Positions 1-7,406 of a stretch of DNA of 64,000 bases are shown here, piece after piece (positions within the stretch are counted from its first letter, which is position 1; every line of letters begins with the position of its first letter). The stretch covers positions 1-64,000 of the forward strand of contig NZ_AZDV01000001.1 in the NCBI RefSeq assembly GCF_001434835.1, read 5' to 3'. Under the pieces are notes generated by a model. It was given only the letters and a program-made list of their open reading frames with translations, did not search any database and was not told where the DNA came from. A program made the position numbers and the translations under genes. This DNA is from Levilactobacillus acidifarinae DSM 19394 = JCM 15949 (GTDB lineage: Bacteria; Bacillota; Bacilli; Lactobacillales; Lactobacillaceae).

Positions 1-2
1 AT

Positions 3-1502
3 CGAGAATTTCCTTCCTGTTTTTCTATAGAACTCGAGTTATGTCCCGAACTCTTTGGATTTCGGAACTATGATTTGCGTATATCTCGAATTGTAGGTGT
101 TACTGTTATTCTATTGACGGCAATATGTGGTTACGGATTTTTTAATGCACAGAAAAAGGATACTTTATCCTATAAAGTTGCACATGCGATGGGAAATAAT
201 CCGCTCTATTTAAATCCAGAGATTGCTGTTGAAACTAATGGTCCTATTGTGAACTTTTTTAATAATATGAATATCCAAGTTATGGATAAACCTGATAGGT
301 ATTCAAAAGCAACCATGGCTAAGCTCGTTGCGCGATATACGAAAATAAGTCGCGATGAGAATAAAACAAGAACAGGTAAAAAACAGAAAGTGGTTTTTAT
401 TTTATCAGAGAGTTTTAGTGATCCAACCAAGGTACCAGGTATAAGATTGAATCACGATCCTATACCCTATACTCGAAATGTTATTCGTAATGGCGTTGGT
501 GGTAATATGATTAGCGATGGCTATGGTGGCGGGACCGCAAACATGGAATATCAAGCATTAACGGGATTATCGTTAGGCAATTTTTCTGCAACATTGCCAA
601 CCCCCTATACACAGTTGGTAGTCCATCAAACGAAGACCTTTTCTATTAACAACTTGTTCAGTCGAAGCATGGCAATTCACCCATATGAGGGAACATTATA
701 TTCGCGAAAAGCGGTCTTTAAAAAGATGCAATTTAATGAATTTAATTATTTAAAGCATGGTTATACAAAACCGTATATTAAAACAATTGATAAGAATCCC
801 TATGTTTCAGATCGCGCAGTTTACAAAAATTTGATTAATACGTTAAAAAGCAACAAAAATAGTGATTTTATTCAGTTGTCTACTATGCAGAACCATATGC
901 CATACAGTAATTATTACAAGAATAATCGTTTTAAAGTAACAGGGAATATTTCGGCTAAAGAAAAAGCGATGATTGAAACGTATGCGCAAGGAATTAATTA
1001 TACAGATTCTGATAATCGATATCTTCTTAAGCAACTGAAAAAAATGAAACAGAATATTACGGTAGTATTTTATGGAGATCATTTACCTAGTATTTATAAT
1101 CATGTGAATTTAGAAAAGTATGGGGTAGCTATGCATGAGACACCTTATTTCATCTGGTCTAATCATCTTTCCTTGAGAAAAACAGCATATCAAAGTATGA
1201 TTGGCACTTACTCCTTTGCTAATGAAATGCAGCAGGTTACTAATACCCAAACAACCCCGTATTATGCTTTACTGAAAGAAGTAACTGAGAAGCTACCAAT
1301 TATTGCTTCAAAAGTATCCACAACTTCAGCTGACCCTAATTTGCCTAGTGGTGGAATGAATTTAATAAATCGAGAAAATGGTGCGTTCACGAGTGTTTCA
1401 AAATTAACAACGAAACAAAAACAACTTTTAAAAGATTATCAGTTGGTTCAGTATGATTTTACGGCTGGTAAACACTATGCTCTGTCTAGAATGACAAGGT
1501 AG
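3..1502 (+). CDS. LTA synthase/sulfatase-like phosphoglycerol transferase, 5' partial
   Basis: The frame is open from the first bases of the window, so the start and most of an N-terminal membrane domain are missing; the TTG at 75 is probably internal. One hydrophobic segment (RIVGVTVILLTAICGYGFF) is followed by an extracytoplasmic sulfatase-fold domain with VVFILSESFSDPT, GGGTANMEYQALTGLS and FYGDHLP. These match the LtaS/MdoB family, which moves glycerol-phosphate from phosphatidylglycerol onto a surface polymer. The SES motif would hold the catalytic residue, usually Thr in LtaS, so this may be an LtaS-like relative with another acceptor. The gene is clearly more AT-rich than the genes after 1957, which suggests transfer. 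An rfbB remnant just downstream places it at the edge of a surface-polysaccharide region. Confidence 0.8.
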   Translation, partial: REFPSCFSIELELCPELFGFRNYDLRISRIVGVTVILLTAICGYGFFNAQKKDTLSYKVAHAMGNNPLYLNPEIAVETNGPIVNFFNNMNIQVMDKPDRYSKATMAKLVARYTKISRDENKTRTGKKQKVVFILSESFSDPTKVPGIRLNHDPIPYTRNVIRNGVGGNMISDGYGGGTANMEYQALTGLSLGNFSATLPTPYTQLVVHQTKTFSINNLFSRSMAIHPYEGTLYSRKAVFKKMQFNEFNYLKHGYTKPYIKTIDKNPYVSDRAVYKNLINTLKSNKNSDFIQLSTMQNHMPYSNYYKNNRFKVTGNISAKEKAMIETYAQGINYTDSDNRYLLKQLKKMKQNITVVFYGDHLPSIYNHVNLEKYGVAMHETPYFIWSNHLSLRKTAYQSMIGTYSFANEMQQVTNTQTTPYYALLKEVTEKLPIIASKVSTTSADPNLPSGGMNLINRENGAFTSVSKLTTKQKQLLKDYQLVQYDFTAGKHYALSRMTR

Positions 1503-1710
1503 ATAGCATGTATTATTGGGAGTTTTGGCTTTAGAATCACTGGAGTTACCGGTTAAGTAATTTTGATTATTTATCAATTGAGCAAGATGTGGCAACTTAT
1601 TTTTTAAGTTCATAGACGCCAATATGAAAACAACTTGGCTATTTTCCACCGGTTTGTTTATGATGTTCCCGTGGCGAAAATTACTGGTAAGACATATCGA
1701 CTAAAAGGTG

Positions 1711-1893
1711 TTAGATGGCTGTCGTTATGCGATTAATATCACGAAGCTCCGCCAAAAACTAGACTAGCGGTCAGAAGTCACTTACTTTGTGCAGGGCTTA
1801 CAGCAGACCATTGACTGGTATCGTGAGCATGAAGACTGGTGGCGGGCTGAGAAGGCTGCCGTGGAAGCCAAGTATGCGCAGCGGGGACAATAA
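1711..1893 (+). pseudogene. rfbB: Remnant of dTDP-glucose 4,6-dehydratase (rfbB), C-terminal end
   Basis: One frame reads RYAINITKLRQKLD, an amber codon at 1765-1767, then RSEVTYFVQGLQQTIDWY and REHEDWWRAEKAAVEAKYAQ to a TAA at 1891-1893. This is the C-terminal signature of RmlB/RfbB (RYAID..KL..ELGW.p, then TI.WY..n.dWW). The amber sits where the family has Trp, so TGG to TAG is the simplest history. Only about 60 codons remain. RfbB makes dTDP-4-keto-6-deoxyglucose for rhamnose in wall polysaccharide and EPS, so this is a scar of such a cluster. No other intact gene is seen between 1503 and 1956. Confidence 0.75.
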
Positions 1894-1900
1894 GTCGAAT

Positions 1901-1938
1901 AAAACCGTCAACCAGATGTTTTTCCGGTTGGCGGTTTT
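1901..1938. terminator. Bidirectional intrinsic terminator
   Basis: AAAACCGTCAACC pairs with GGTTGGCGGTTTT across a 12-nt loop, with A-rich and T-rich flanks on both sides. It lies between the rfbB remnant and the convergent secreted-protein gene, so it can end transcripts from both strands. Confidence 0.7.
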
Positions 1939-1956
1939 AGTGTGTGATTAGAGATC

Positions 1957-2331
1957 TTACTTCGTGTAATATTCAGTCTGTGTGTCGTAAGTAATCTTCA
2001 ACGCCTTGTGGTGCTTATAGTGACTGCGCTTGAGGTTGAAGTTTTCACCGACTTGTTTACCCTTGTGGGCCTGAAAGACGGTGACGTAACCCTTACCGAC
2101 GTGGACGCCAAGCTGTTTACCCTTGAACTGAATCACGGCGGCCTTAATGGAACGGGCATGGACCACTAACTTTTGCCCCCGTTTAATTTTAGGGGAGCGC
2201 AGGACCCAGGTTCCCCGGTATGACTTGGGAATCGACCGATAGACGCTTTTGGCTGAAGCGGGTTGAACCGTTGCGAAGGTGCCCAAACTGAGGAGTAACG
2301 TTAGCATGGTAATCATGAGTTTCTTGAACAT
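1957..2331 (-). CDS. Small secreted basic protein with PKSYRGTW motif
   Basis: The protein is 124 aa from the ATG at 2331, preceded by AAGGAAG at a good distance; a longer in-frame start at 2364 overlaps the upstream gene and has no better site. Residues 1-28 are a signal peptide (MFKKLMITMLTLLLSLGTFA, cleavage near ASA-K). The mature part is Lys/Arg/His-rich with a YRSIPKSYRGTW opening and ends in YYTK. The same (L/I)PKSxRGTW signature occurs in the secreted protein at 3543-4067, so the two are paralogues flanking the GIY-YIG gene. I know such exported proteins as common, uncharacterised products of lactobacilli; no function can be assigned. Confidence 0.75.
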   Translation of the reverse strand: MFKKLMITMLTLLLSLGTFATVQPASAKSVYRSIPKSYRGTWVLRSPKIKRGQKLVVHARSIKAAVIQFKGKQLGVHVGKGYVTVFQAHKGKQVGENFNLKRSHYKHHKALKITYDTQTEYYTK

Positions 2332-2360
2332 GGTAAAACTTCCTTTTATGTAGATTTGGT

Positions 2361-3347
2361 TCACTTAGTATAATCTTCCCGAAACACGGTGTGGTGGTTA
2401 GTTGCCAACTGCTTTTGCCGTTGATCCAGGTAGGCCTTGGCTTCCTGACTGTTGGTGCAGTCCGTCAAGATGACGGCTTCTTGGACCGTGGCGAATCGCT
2501 TAGAGGATTGGTCATCCCCGGCCACGGTGAACTTCCCCGTCGACAACTTCTTAAACGCAAAGTTTAAGCTTTTTCGTAATCGGTGAAAGAGCAGATAGTC
2601 GTTGTTATCGGACACCGTAATCGCGATAATGGCGTTAGCCGGAGCGGCTAAGATAGCGGCTCGTCGTTGTTGAGGAAGGTACTTTGACAGATAATCGGTC
2701 TGTGGGGTGGAATGCTTGACGGCTACTGGCTTAGCTGCGGAGATGCCCACTTCTTGCGGTTGATATCCAAACGTGTGCTGGTTAGCGGGGTTATTTAGGG
2801 CCTTAACAAGTTGGTCTTCTCGAACTGCCGTGAATTTGCCGCCCCGCACGGCTTGGTAACCATACCGTTTCATCAGATTTAACGTAGCTTGGGTCTCCGC
2901 CGCTTCCAAGTCGGGTCGGGTGATGTCGGTAAATTCCGTTAAACCGATGACCTCTAACGGGTGATGGTCGGTCGTCCAGTAAGCACATTTGAAGCCGTCC
3001 TCGTTTTCACCGAGAAAGTGGGCTTGAATGCGACTCCGTAAGTGACTAGTCGAGCCAACGTAGTACTTACCGTCCCGGAGGCGTAATTCGTAAACGTAAT
3101 TGTGGTGACCTTCGTCTTTTTCGAAGAAGTGCCAGGCCGAGAGTTGTCGTTTTTGATCTTCCAGCTGCTGGGTCTTGGTTACGAGGTCTTGAATTCGCAC
3201 GGAAGCTTGATCATACCGTGCTTGGGCGTTTTGTAGGTGTTCGCTTAGGGTGTCTAGCCGTTGTTGCAAAGCCTGGGTTTGTTGTTGAAGCTGTTGATTG
3301 GTGGCGCGTAGCTCGGTGGTGTCCGGATGATTGCCGAAAAGACCCAT
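2361..3347 (-). CDS. Coiled-coil GIY-YIG domain protein
   Basis: This is a 328-aa protein with a good GGAGG site before ATG 3347. Residues 10-75 form a Gln/Leu-rich coiled coil (TNQQLQQQTQALQQRLDTLS). Residues ~85-165 carry a GIY-YIG nuclease fold: YVYELRLRDGKYYVGST, then an Arg in SHLRSRIQAHF and a Glu in LEAAETQATLNLM. The first half of the signature is YVY rather than GIY, as in many UvrC-like/endonuclease relatives. The C-terminal ~130 residues are unassigned. It could act on DNA structures in repair or be a remnant of an intron-type nuclease; no intron or phage genes are nearby. The downstream secreted-protein gene starts 30 bp after its stop on the same strand, so they may be cotranscribed. 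Confidence 0.75.
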   Translation of the reverse strand: MGLFGNHPDTTELRATNQQLQQQTQALQQRLDTLSEHLQNAQARYDQASVRIQDLVTKTQQLEDQKRQLSAWHFFEKDEGHHNYVYELRLRDGKYYVGSTSHLRSRIQAHFLGENEDGFKCAYWTTDHHPLEVIGLTEFTDITRPDLEAAETQATLNLMKRYGYQAVRGGKFTAVREDQLVKALNNPANQHTFGYQPQEVGISAAKPVAVKHSTPQTDYLSKYLPQQRRAAILAAPANAIIAITVSDNNDYLLFHRLRKSLNFAFKKLSTGKFTVAGDDQSSKRFATVQEAVILTDCTNSQEAKAYLDQRQKQLATNHHTVFREDYTK

Positions 3348-3478
3348 AGTGATTCCTCCCAGTTAATTAGTCATTATAAATCTATCTTACCGCTTTTAGA
3401 TGGAGATGGTAATTAGAACTGGCTATAAATTAAGTGATATAAGGATTATGGTTAATGCAAATTATTTTATGGAAATGA

Positions 3479-3507
3479 TTAATCTTAGTGATAGGGAGCG
3501 GTATACT
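3479..3507 (+). promoter_or_regulatory. Probable promoter of the 3543 secreted-protein gene
   Basis: TTAATC and TATACT are separated by 17 bp, and the -10 end lies 35 bp upstream of the ATG at 3543. Confidence 0.5.
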
Positions 3508-3542
3508 AAAAGTGGTTAATAATTATAAAGGAGAAATTCACG

Positions 3543-4067
3543 ATGCAGAAGTTGGTAAAATTGACCAGTGCGTTACTAATCACAATGGCGGTTGGCACGT
3601 CCGGCGTAGAACTGACGACCACGGCAGCTCAGGCCAAGGCGAAGAGGACGGAACGAACGTTACCTAAGTCGATTCGGGGGACCTGGTGGCATTATGATGG
3701 CAAAGGACACTACGGCAAAACGACCATTACGGCTAAGAAAATCAAGTCACGTAGTTATAGTAGTGGCGAGTGGTTCAAGTATTCGACAGCAATCCACTCT
3801 CGTAAACTAAGCGCTAATCCAGATAAATTGAAAATACATAATAATTGGGGCGTTATTTCGGGTCATTACCATGGCTGGACGGATGTCCGGGGCTGGAATC
3901 AATCAGCTGGTGATGGCACCTACTATAAGCTGAGTCAGCGTCAATATCATGGCAAAAAGGTGCGTGTATTGAAGTTGGCTGGTGGCGCGGGTATTGAAAC
4001 GTATTCTCACCAGTACACAACTAAGAAATTAGCCAAGCATTTTAAGAGTAGTCACGAAATTTACTAA
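3543..4067 (+). CDS. Secreted protein with PKSIRGTW motif
   Basis: The product is 174 aa with AAAGGAG 10 nt before the ATG. Residues 1-33 form a signal peptide (basic start, hydrophobic LTSALLITMAVG, Ala-rich cleavage region AAQAKA). The mature domain starts RTLPKSIRGTWWHYDGKGHY, the same motif as the divergent neighbour at 1957-2331, and is rich in Tyr, Trp and His. It is probably exported as a wall-associated or free protein. The RGTW...GK pattern resembles small beta-barrel exported domains, but this is only an impression. A terminator directly follows, so it is monocistronic. Confidence 0.75.
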   Translation: MQKLVKLTSALLITMAVGTSGVELTTTAAQAKAKRTERTLPKSIRGTWWHYDGKGHYGKTTITAKKIKSRSYSSGEWFKYSTAIHSRKLSANPDKLKIHNNWGVISGHYHGWTDVRGWNQSAGDGTYYKLSQRQYHGKKVRVLKLAGGAGIETYSHQYTTKKLAKHFKSSHEIY

Positions 4068-4072
4068 ACAAA

Positions 4073-4108
4073 AACGAGGTAGCTTATTCGAAAATAGGCT
4101 ACCTCGTT
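4073..4108 (+). terminator. Intrinsic terminator after the secreted-protein gene
   Basis: AACGAGGTAGCTTATT pairs with AATAGGCTACCTCGTT around a short CGAA loop, starting 6 bp after the stop codon. Confidence 0.7.
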
Positions 4109-4177
4109 ATTAGTATCTCGTTTATCCCGGAGGTGGGGTTCGACCCCCACGTCCCCTTAGGACACTGGAATTTTAGT

Positions 4178-5155
4178 TTAGTGGTCCCGTTTTAACAACA
4201 TCCCCGTCAGCCGCGCCAGCGCCTCCCGGTTACTCCCAGCGGGTAACGCCGCAATCAGGTTCAGCGCCCTGTCCGTCCATTCGGTGGCTAACTGCCGCGC
4301 GGCTTCGACACCACCATGTTGGGTAACCAGTTCACGTACGGCCAGGATATCGTCTGCTGTCATGTCCTGACGTTTCTTCAGGTACTGATGGAAGTCACGT
4401 TTGGCCTTAGGCATTGCCAGCAAGAGTGGCAACGAGTACACGCCGGAACGCAGGTCTTCCAAGATCGGTTTCTTGGTCTTCTTCGGGTCACCCGCGTAGT
4501 CCAAGATGTCGTCTAACATCTGGTAGGCGCTCCCGATAGCCTCACCGATCGGCCGGGCACTGTCCTGCACGACTTGCGGTGCGTTGGTCAGCATGGCGCC
4601 TTGGTAACAGGCCAGCGCGAACAGCTCGGCCGTCTTGCCGGCAATTTCACTCAGGTAAGCGTCTAGCGTGGCGTCCTCTTGGTAGTTCAATGCCATTTGG
4701 CCCAGTTCGCCGGTCAAAATCTTGTGCATGGCGTTAATGTGGGTTTGAATCAAGTATGTATCGCTGGTCGACTTTAAAACCTGGTCGAAGTAGACCGTGA
4801 ACATGAAGTCCCCGGCGTAAATCGCGTTGCGTTGGCCGTACTTCATCTGAATGGTCCGCACCCCGCGGCGAGTGGGGGAGGCGTCAATCACGTCGTCGTG
4901 AATCAACGTCCCCACGTGGAGAATTTCTAGCGCCGCGGCCCCGGATCGTAAGCGTTCGGCCGGTACCGGTTCGCCAAATTTGGTAAATAAATAAAAGTAT
5001 CCGGGACGGAGAAGCTTGCCGCCGGATTCCAATAAGGCTAATATTTTATTGTGGATAGGTTGGTTGGTCAAGTTTACCGCATCCAGCAGATAGGGCTGTA
5101 ACGCGTTGAGTTCTGGCTCAACCTGCGGAAATTGCCGCCAAAGTTGTCGATCCAT
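4178..5155 (-). CDS. Polyprenyl (heptaprenyl-type) diphosphate synthase, large subunit
   Basis: This 325-aa all-helical trans-isoprenyl synthase extends an allylic diphosphate with isopentenyl diphosphate to make the side chain of a quinone. The first Asp-rich motif is LIHDDVIDASPTRRG (about residue 84) and the second is YQMLDDILDYAGD (about residue 212). Both Mg-binding DDxxD motifs and the KxxxL helix (KTAELFALACYQG) are intact. It is divergent from menA, whose start is 100 bp away, so together they point to menaquinone or demethylmenaquinone synthesis. Chain length cannot be read with certainty; a separate small subunit (HepS type) is not seen here. Confidence 0.88.
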   Translation of the reverse strand: MDRQLWRQFPQVEPELNALQPYLLDAVNLTNQPIHNKILALLESGGKLLRPGYFYLFTKFGEPVPAERLRSGAAALEILHVGTLIHDDVIDASPTRRGVRTIQMKYGQRNAIYAGDFMFTVYFDQVLKSTSDTYLIQTHINAMHKILTGELGQMALNYQEDATLDAYLSEIAGKTAELFALACYQGAMLTNAPQVVQDSARPIGEAIGSAYQMLDDILDYAGDPKKTKKPILEDLRSGVYSLPLLLAMPKAKRDFHQYLKKRQDMTADDILAVRELVTQHGGVEAARQLATEWTDRALNLIAALPAGSNREALARLTGMLLKRDH

Positions 5156-5254
5156 ACTGCACCTCGTTTGTTAGTCAAAATTAATCTTACCGACAACCGG
5201 AAACGTTGTCAAACAAAGCCGCCCCTAGGGGTGACGAAACTGGGGGAAATTAGC

Positions 5255-6160
5255 GTGAACCTGAAAGTTTTTCTAGAATTAGTCGAAATTAAAGCCAAAA
5301 TTGCATCCGTCTGGCCGTTTTTACTGGGCCTGATTTTTGTCTTCCATAATTATGGCCACTTAAATGGGGGGATCAGTCTACTGTTCTTCATCGCCATGTT
5401 CCTGTTCAACATGGCCGTGGACATCAACGACAACTACCAAGATTACACCAAGGCCGACGATAATCAAGCCGCCGAATGGAAAAAACATACCAATATTATC
5501 GGGGTGCACCACTTGAACGTCCACGGCATCTTCGCGCTGATGGCCAGTTTCACGGTGGTGGCCGCGCTGATTGGGCTGTACCTGGTCTGGCTGACTGGTT
5601 GGCCGCTCCTGGTCATGGGCATCTTCTGTTTTCTGGTGGGTTACCTCTACGCTGGTGGACCCAAGCCGTTGTCCGGGACGCCGACCGGAGAGTTCTTCGC
5701 CGGCTTCACCATGGGTTTCATGATCATGGCGATCACCGTCTACCTGAACCTTTATCAAACCAATGTCTTGACGTGGACATTGTGGGGCCGGGTCCTGCTG
5801 GCTTCCGGGGTGGCCGTCACGGCCATCGCCGCCTTACTACTGGCCAACAACATCTGTGACGCCCAGGAAGACCTGGATCTCAACCGGACCACCATCGTGT
5901 ACTTCATCGGCAAGCAACGCGCCTTGTGGCTGTTTGCCGGTTTCTACGTCGTGGGGTACCTGTCGTTGATCGTCAGCGTCCTCATTGGGGACTTACCGGT
6001 CTGGTCGTTACTGGCCCTAGTCAGCGCCGTACCGGTGGGCAAAAACATCCGCGCCTTCTTCAAGGTTCAGGTTAAAAAGGAAACCTTCATCTTGGCGGTG
6101 CGCAACCTCGGCCTGTTAGCCGTCTTCACGGTGGTTTGTGAAGCTATCGGACTATTGTGA
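5255..6160 (+). CDS. menA: 1,4-dihydroxy-2-naphthoate prenyltransferase (MenA, UbiA family)
   Basis: This 301-aa integral membrane prenyltransferase joins the polyprenyl chain to DHNA to give demethylmenaquinone. The GTG at 5255 is chosen because GGGGGA lies 8 nt upstream and NLKVFLELVEIKAKIASVWP is the usual MenA opening; the upstream ATG at 5132 would overlap the divergent gene. Both UbiA Asp motifs are present: DINDNYQDYTKADD (~residue 60) and NNICDAQEDLDLNR (~residue 200), with about eight membrane segments. It pairs functionally with the divergent prenyl synthase. No other men genes occur in the window, so the cell may use imported DHNA or distant genes. Confidence 0.9.
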   Translation: MNLKVFLELVEIKAKIASVWPFLLGLIFVFHNYGHLNGGISLLFFIAMFLFNMAVDINDNYQDYTKADDNQAAEWKKHTNIIGVHHLNVHGIFALMASFTVVAALIGLYLVWLTGWPLLVMGIFCFLVGYLYAGGPKPLSGTPTGEFFAGFTMGFMIMAITVYLNLYQTNVLTWTLWGRVLLASGVAVTAIAALLLANNICDAQEDLDLNRTTIVYFIGKQRALWLFAGFYVVGYLSLIVSVLIGDLPVWSLLALVSAVPVGKNIRAFFKVQVKKETFILAVRNLGLLAVFTVVCEAIGLL

Positions 6161-6193
6161 CCTTAAAGCTTCCTAAATTTATCGGCCCGGGCG

Positions 6194-6223
6194 TTGTGCA
6201 TTTGACGATAAGTCGGGTAGAAT
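6194..6223 (+). promoter_or_regulatory. Candidate promoter of xpt
   Basis: TTGTGC and TAGAAT are separated by 18 bp, about 45 bp upstream of the xpt start. No purine riboswitch core is visible between it and the gene. Confidence 0.4.
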
Positions 6224-6267
6224 GGAAGTTAACAGTTTAAACGGCAAACGAGAGCTTGGAGGCTATT

Positions 6268-6843
6268 ATGAAAATTTTAGAGGACCGTATTTTAAAGGAT
6301 GGCACGATTTTACCCGGGAACGTTTTGAAGGTGGATAACTTCTTGAACCACGAAGTCGACCCCCAACTGATGGACCAGATGGGCGCCGAGTTCGCCCGGA
6401 AGTTCAAAGACGCCGGGGTGACCAAGGTCCTCACCGTCGAGTCTTCCGGGATCGCGCCGGCCGTGATGGCAGCCCTGCATTTGGGCGTACCGATGATTTT
6501 CGCCCGGAAACACAAGAGTCTGACGCTGACCGACCACCTGTACACGGCCAAGGTCTACTCGTACACCAAGCAGGTCAATAACGACATCTCGATCGACCGG
6601 CGCTTCTTGAGTCCCGACGACAACGTCCTAATTATCGACGACTTCTTGGCGAACGGCCAGGCGGTTCAGGGCTTACTGGACATCGCTGAAACGGCCCAGA
6701 TCAAGGTTGCCGGCGTGGGCGTGGTCATTGAGAAACGCTTCCAGAAGGGCCACCAGTTGGTCACGGACGCGGGCATCCCGTTGGTCGCTTTGGCCAGCAT
6801 CGCCAAGTTCGAGAACGGTACGGTGACCTTTGCGCAGGACTAG
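6268..6843 (+). CDS. xpt: Xanthine phosphoribosyltransferase
   Basis: This 191-aa cytosolic salvage enzyme converts xanthine and PRPP to XMP. The ATG at 6268 follows GGAGG by 6 nt; the in-frame TTG at 6256 is part of the ribosome binding site itself. The full family pattern is seen: [20 protein letters not shown] at the start, [19 protein letters not shown], the base-contact stretch [10 protein letters not shown], and the PRPP loop [13 protein letters not shown] near residue 125. Length matches other Xpt proteins. It stands alone, without the pbuX permease that often follows it. Confidence 0.93.
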   Translation: MKILEDRILKDGTILPGNVLKVDNFLNHEVDPQLMDQMGAEFARKFKDAGVTKVLTVESSGIAPAVMAALHLGVPMIFARKHKSLTLTDHLYTAKVYSYTKQVNNDISIDRRFLSPDDNVLIIDDFLANGQAVQGLLDIAETAQIKVAGVGVVIEKRFQKGHQLVTDAGIPLVALASIAKFENGTVTFAQD

Positions 6844-6959
6844 CGGGCTAACGCTTGTGTATTCTGCGGCAAAACTTTAAACTTGAGTTAGGTAAAATCT
6901 GCCGCTTCCGGCCAAGTCAAAACGGGCTGGAACGGGGTAGCTGAAACTGTTCGCCTTCC

Positions 6960-7095
6960 GGCTCTCAGGGGCTGGAACGCCTGCGGGCACGATTCTGAAC
7001 CTCGCAAAAGGCGCGAGTTTCAAAACTCGGCCTTATTCTAGGGCGGCATAAAACGCCACCCAAGAATAATTTCGCTGGCTGAGCCCCCGAGAGCC
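6960..7095 (+). repeat. Structured intergenic repeat, copy A
   Basis: The outer stem GGCTCTCAGGGGCT pairs with AGCCCCCGAGAGCC (13 of 14). Inside are the conserved box GGGCACG, a small hairpin CTCGC/GCGAG, a CGGCCT box, and a second stem TTATTCTAGGGCGGC with GCCACCCAAGAATAA. This is the layout of copies B-F with different stem sequences. A shorter box CTTCCGG...GGGCTGGAACG occurs just upstream (6904-6936) and again at its own start, also seen in copy F. The rest of 6844-7406 holds no gene. Confidence 0.65.
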
Positions 7096-7200
7096 TCCAG
7101 GCTGGACATTGGTCGTTGTCAGCTTTACTTGCGAAGACGCAACCTGTAAGCTGGGGGTAACGATACTATCTGGTGGATTACCTACCAAACTTAGCGGAGC

Positions 7201-7340
7201 GGAGTCGACTGGATTGGCTATGGTGAAATTAATGTTAGTCGACGTTTTGGGTCGGCTTACATTAAGGTCGAGTTTCGGAGACCGCGGGTTTGGCGGGCTC
7301 CGAAATCGTGCCCACCATAGCGAATCTTGCTCGACGGAGC
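7201..7340 (-). repeat. Structured intergenic repeat, copy B (inverted)
   Basis: On the minus strand the outer stem GCTATGGTG (7321-7313) pairs with CACCATAGC (7225-7217). Within it lie GGGCACG, the stem TTTCGGAG/CTCCGAAA, the box CGACCT and the stem TAATGTAAGCCGAC with GTCGACTAACATTA. Flanks CTCCGTCGAGCAAG and CCAGTCGACTCC match copies D and E. Stem bases differ from copy D in a compensatory way. Confidence 0.7.
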
Positions 7341-7406
7341 GCAGCGGCAACAACAAACTATATTTAAAAATCAAACTTAAACTAAACGTGGAAAGTAGGG
7401 AGTAAA

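Noticed and set aside
2803-2988. Short antisense or out-of-frame reading frames opposite well-supported genes
   Set aside because: They lie inside longer genes with clear motifs and ribosome sites, and have no family features.
4133-4150. tRNA-like T-arm GTGGGG-TTCGAC-CCCCAC
   Set aside because: The stem is 6 bp with a 6-nt loop, not the 5-bp/7-nt T-arm, and no acceptor or anticodon arm can be drawn around it.
6161-6267. Purine riboswitch upstream of xpt
   Set aside because: The conserved junction sequences of the purine riboswitch are not present in the ~100-bp leader.
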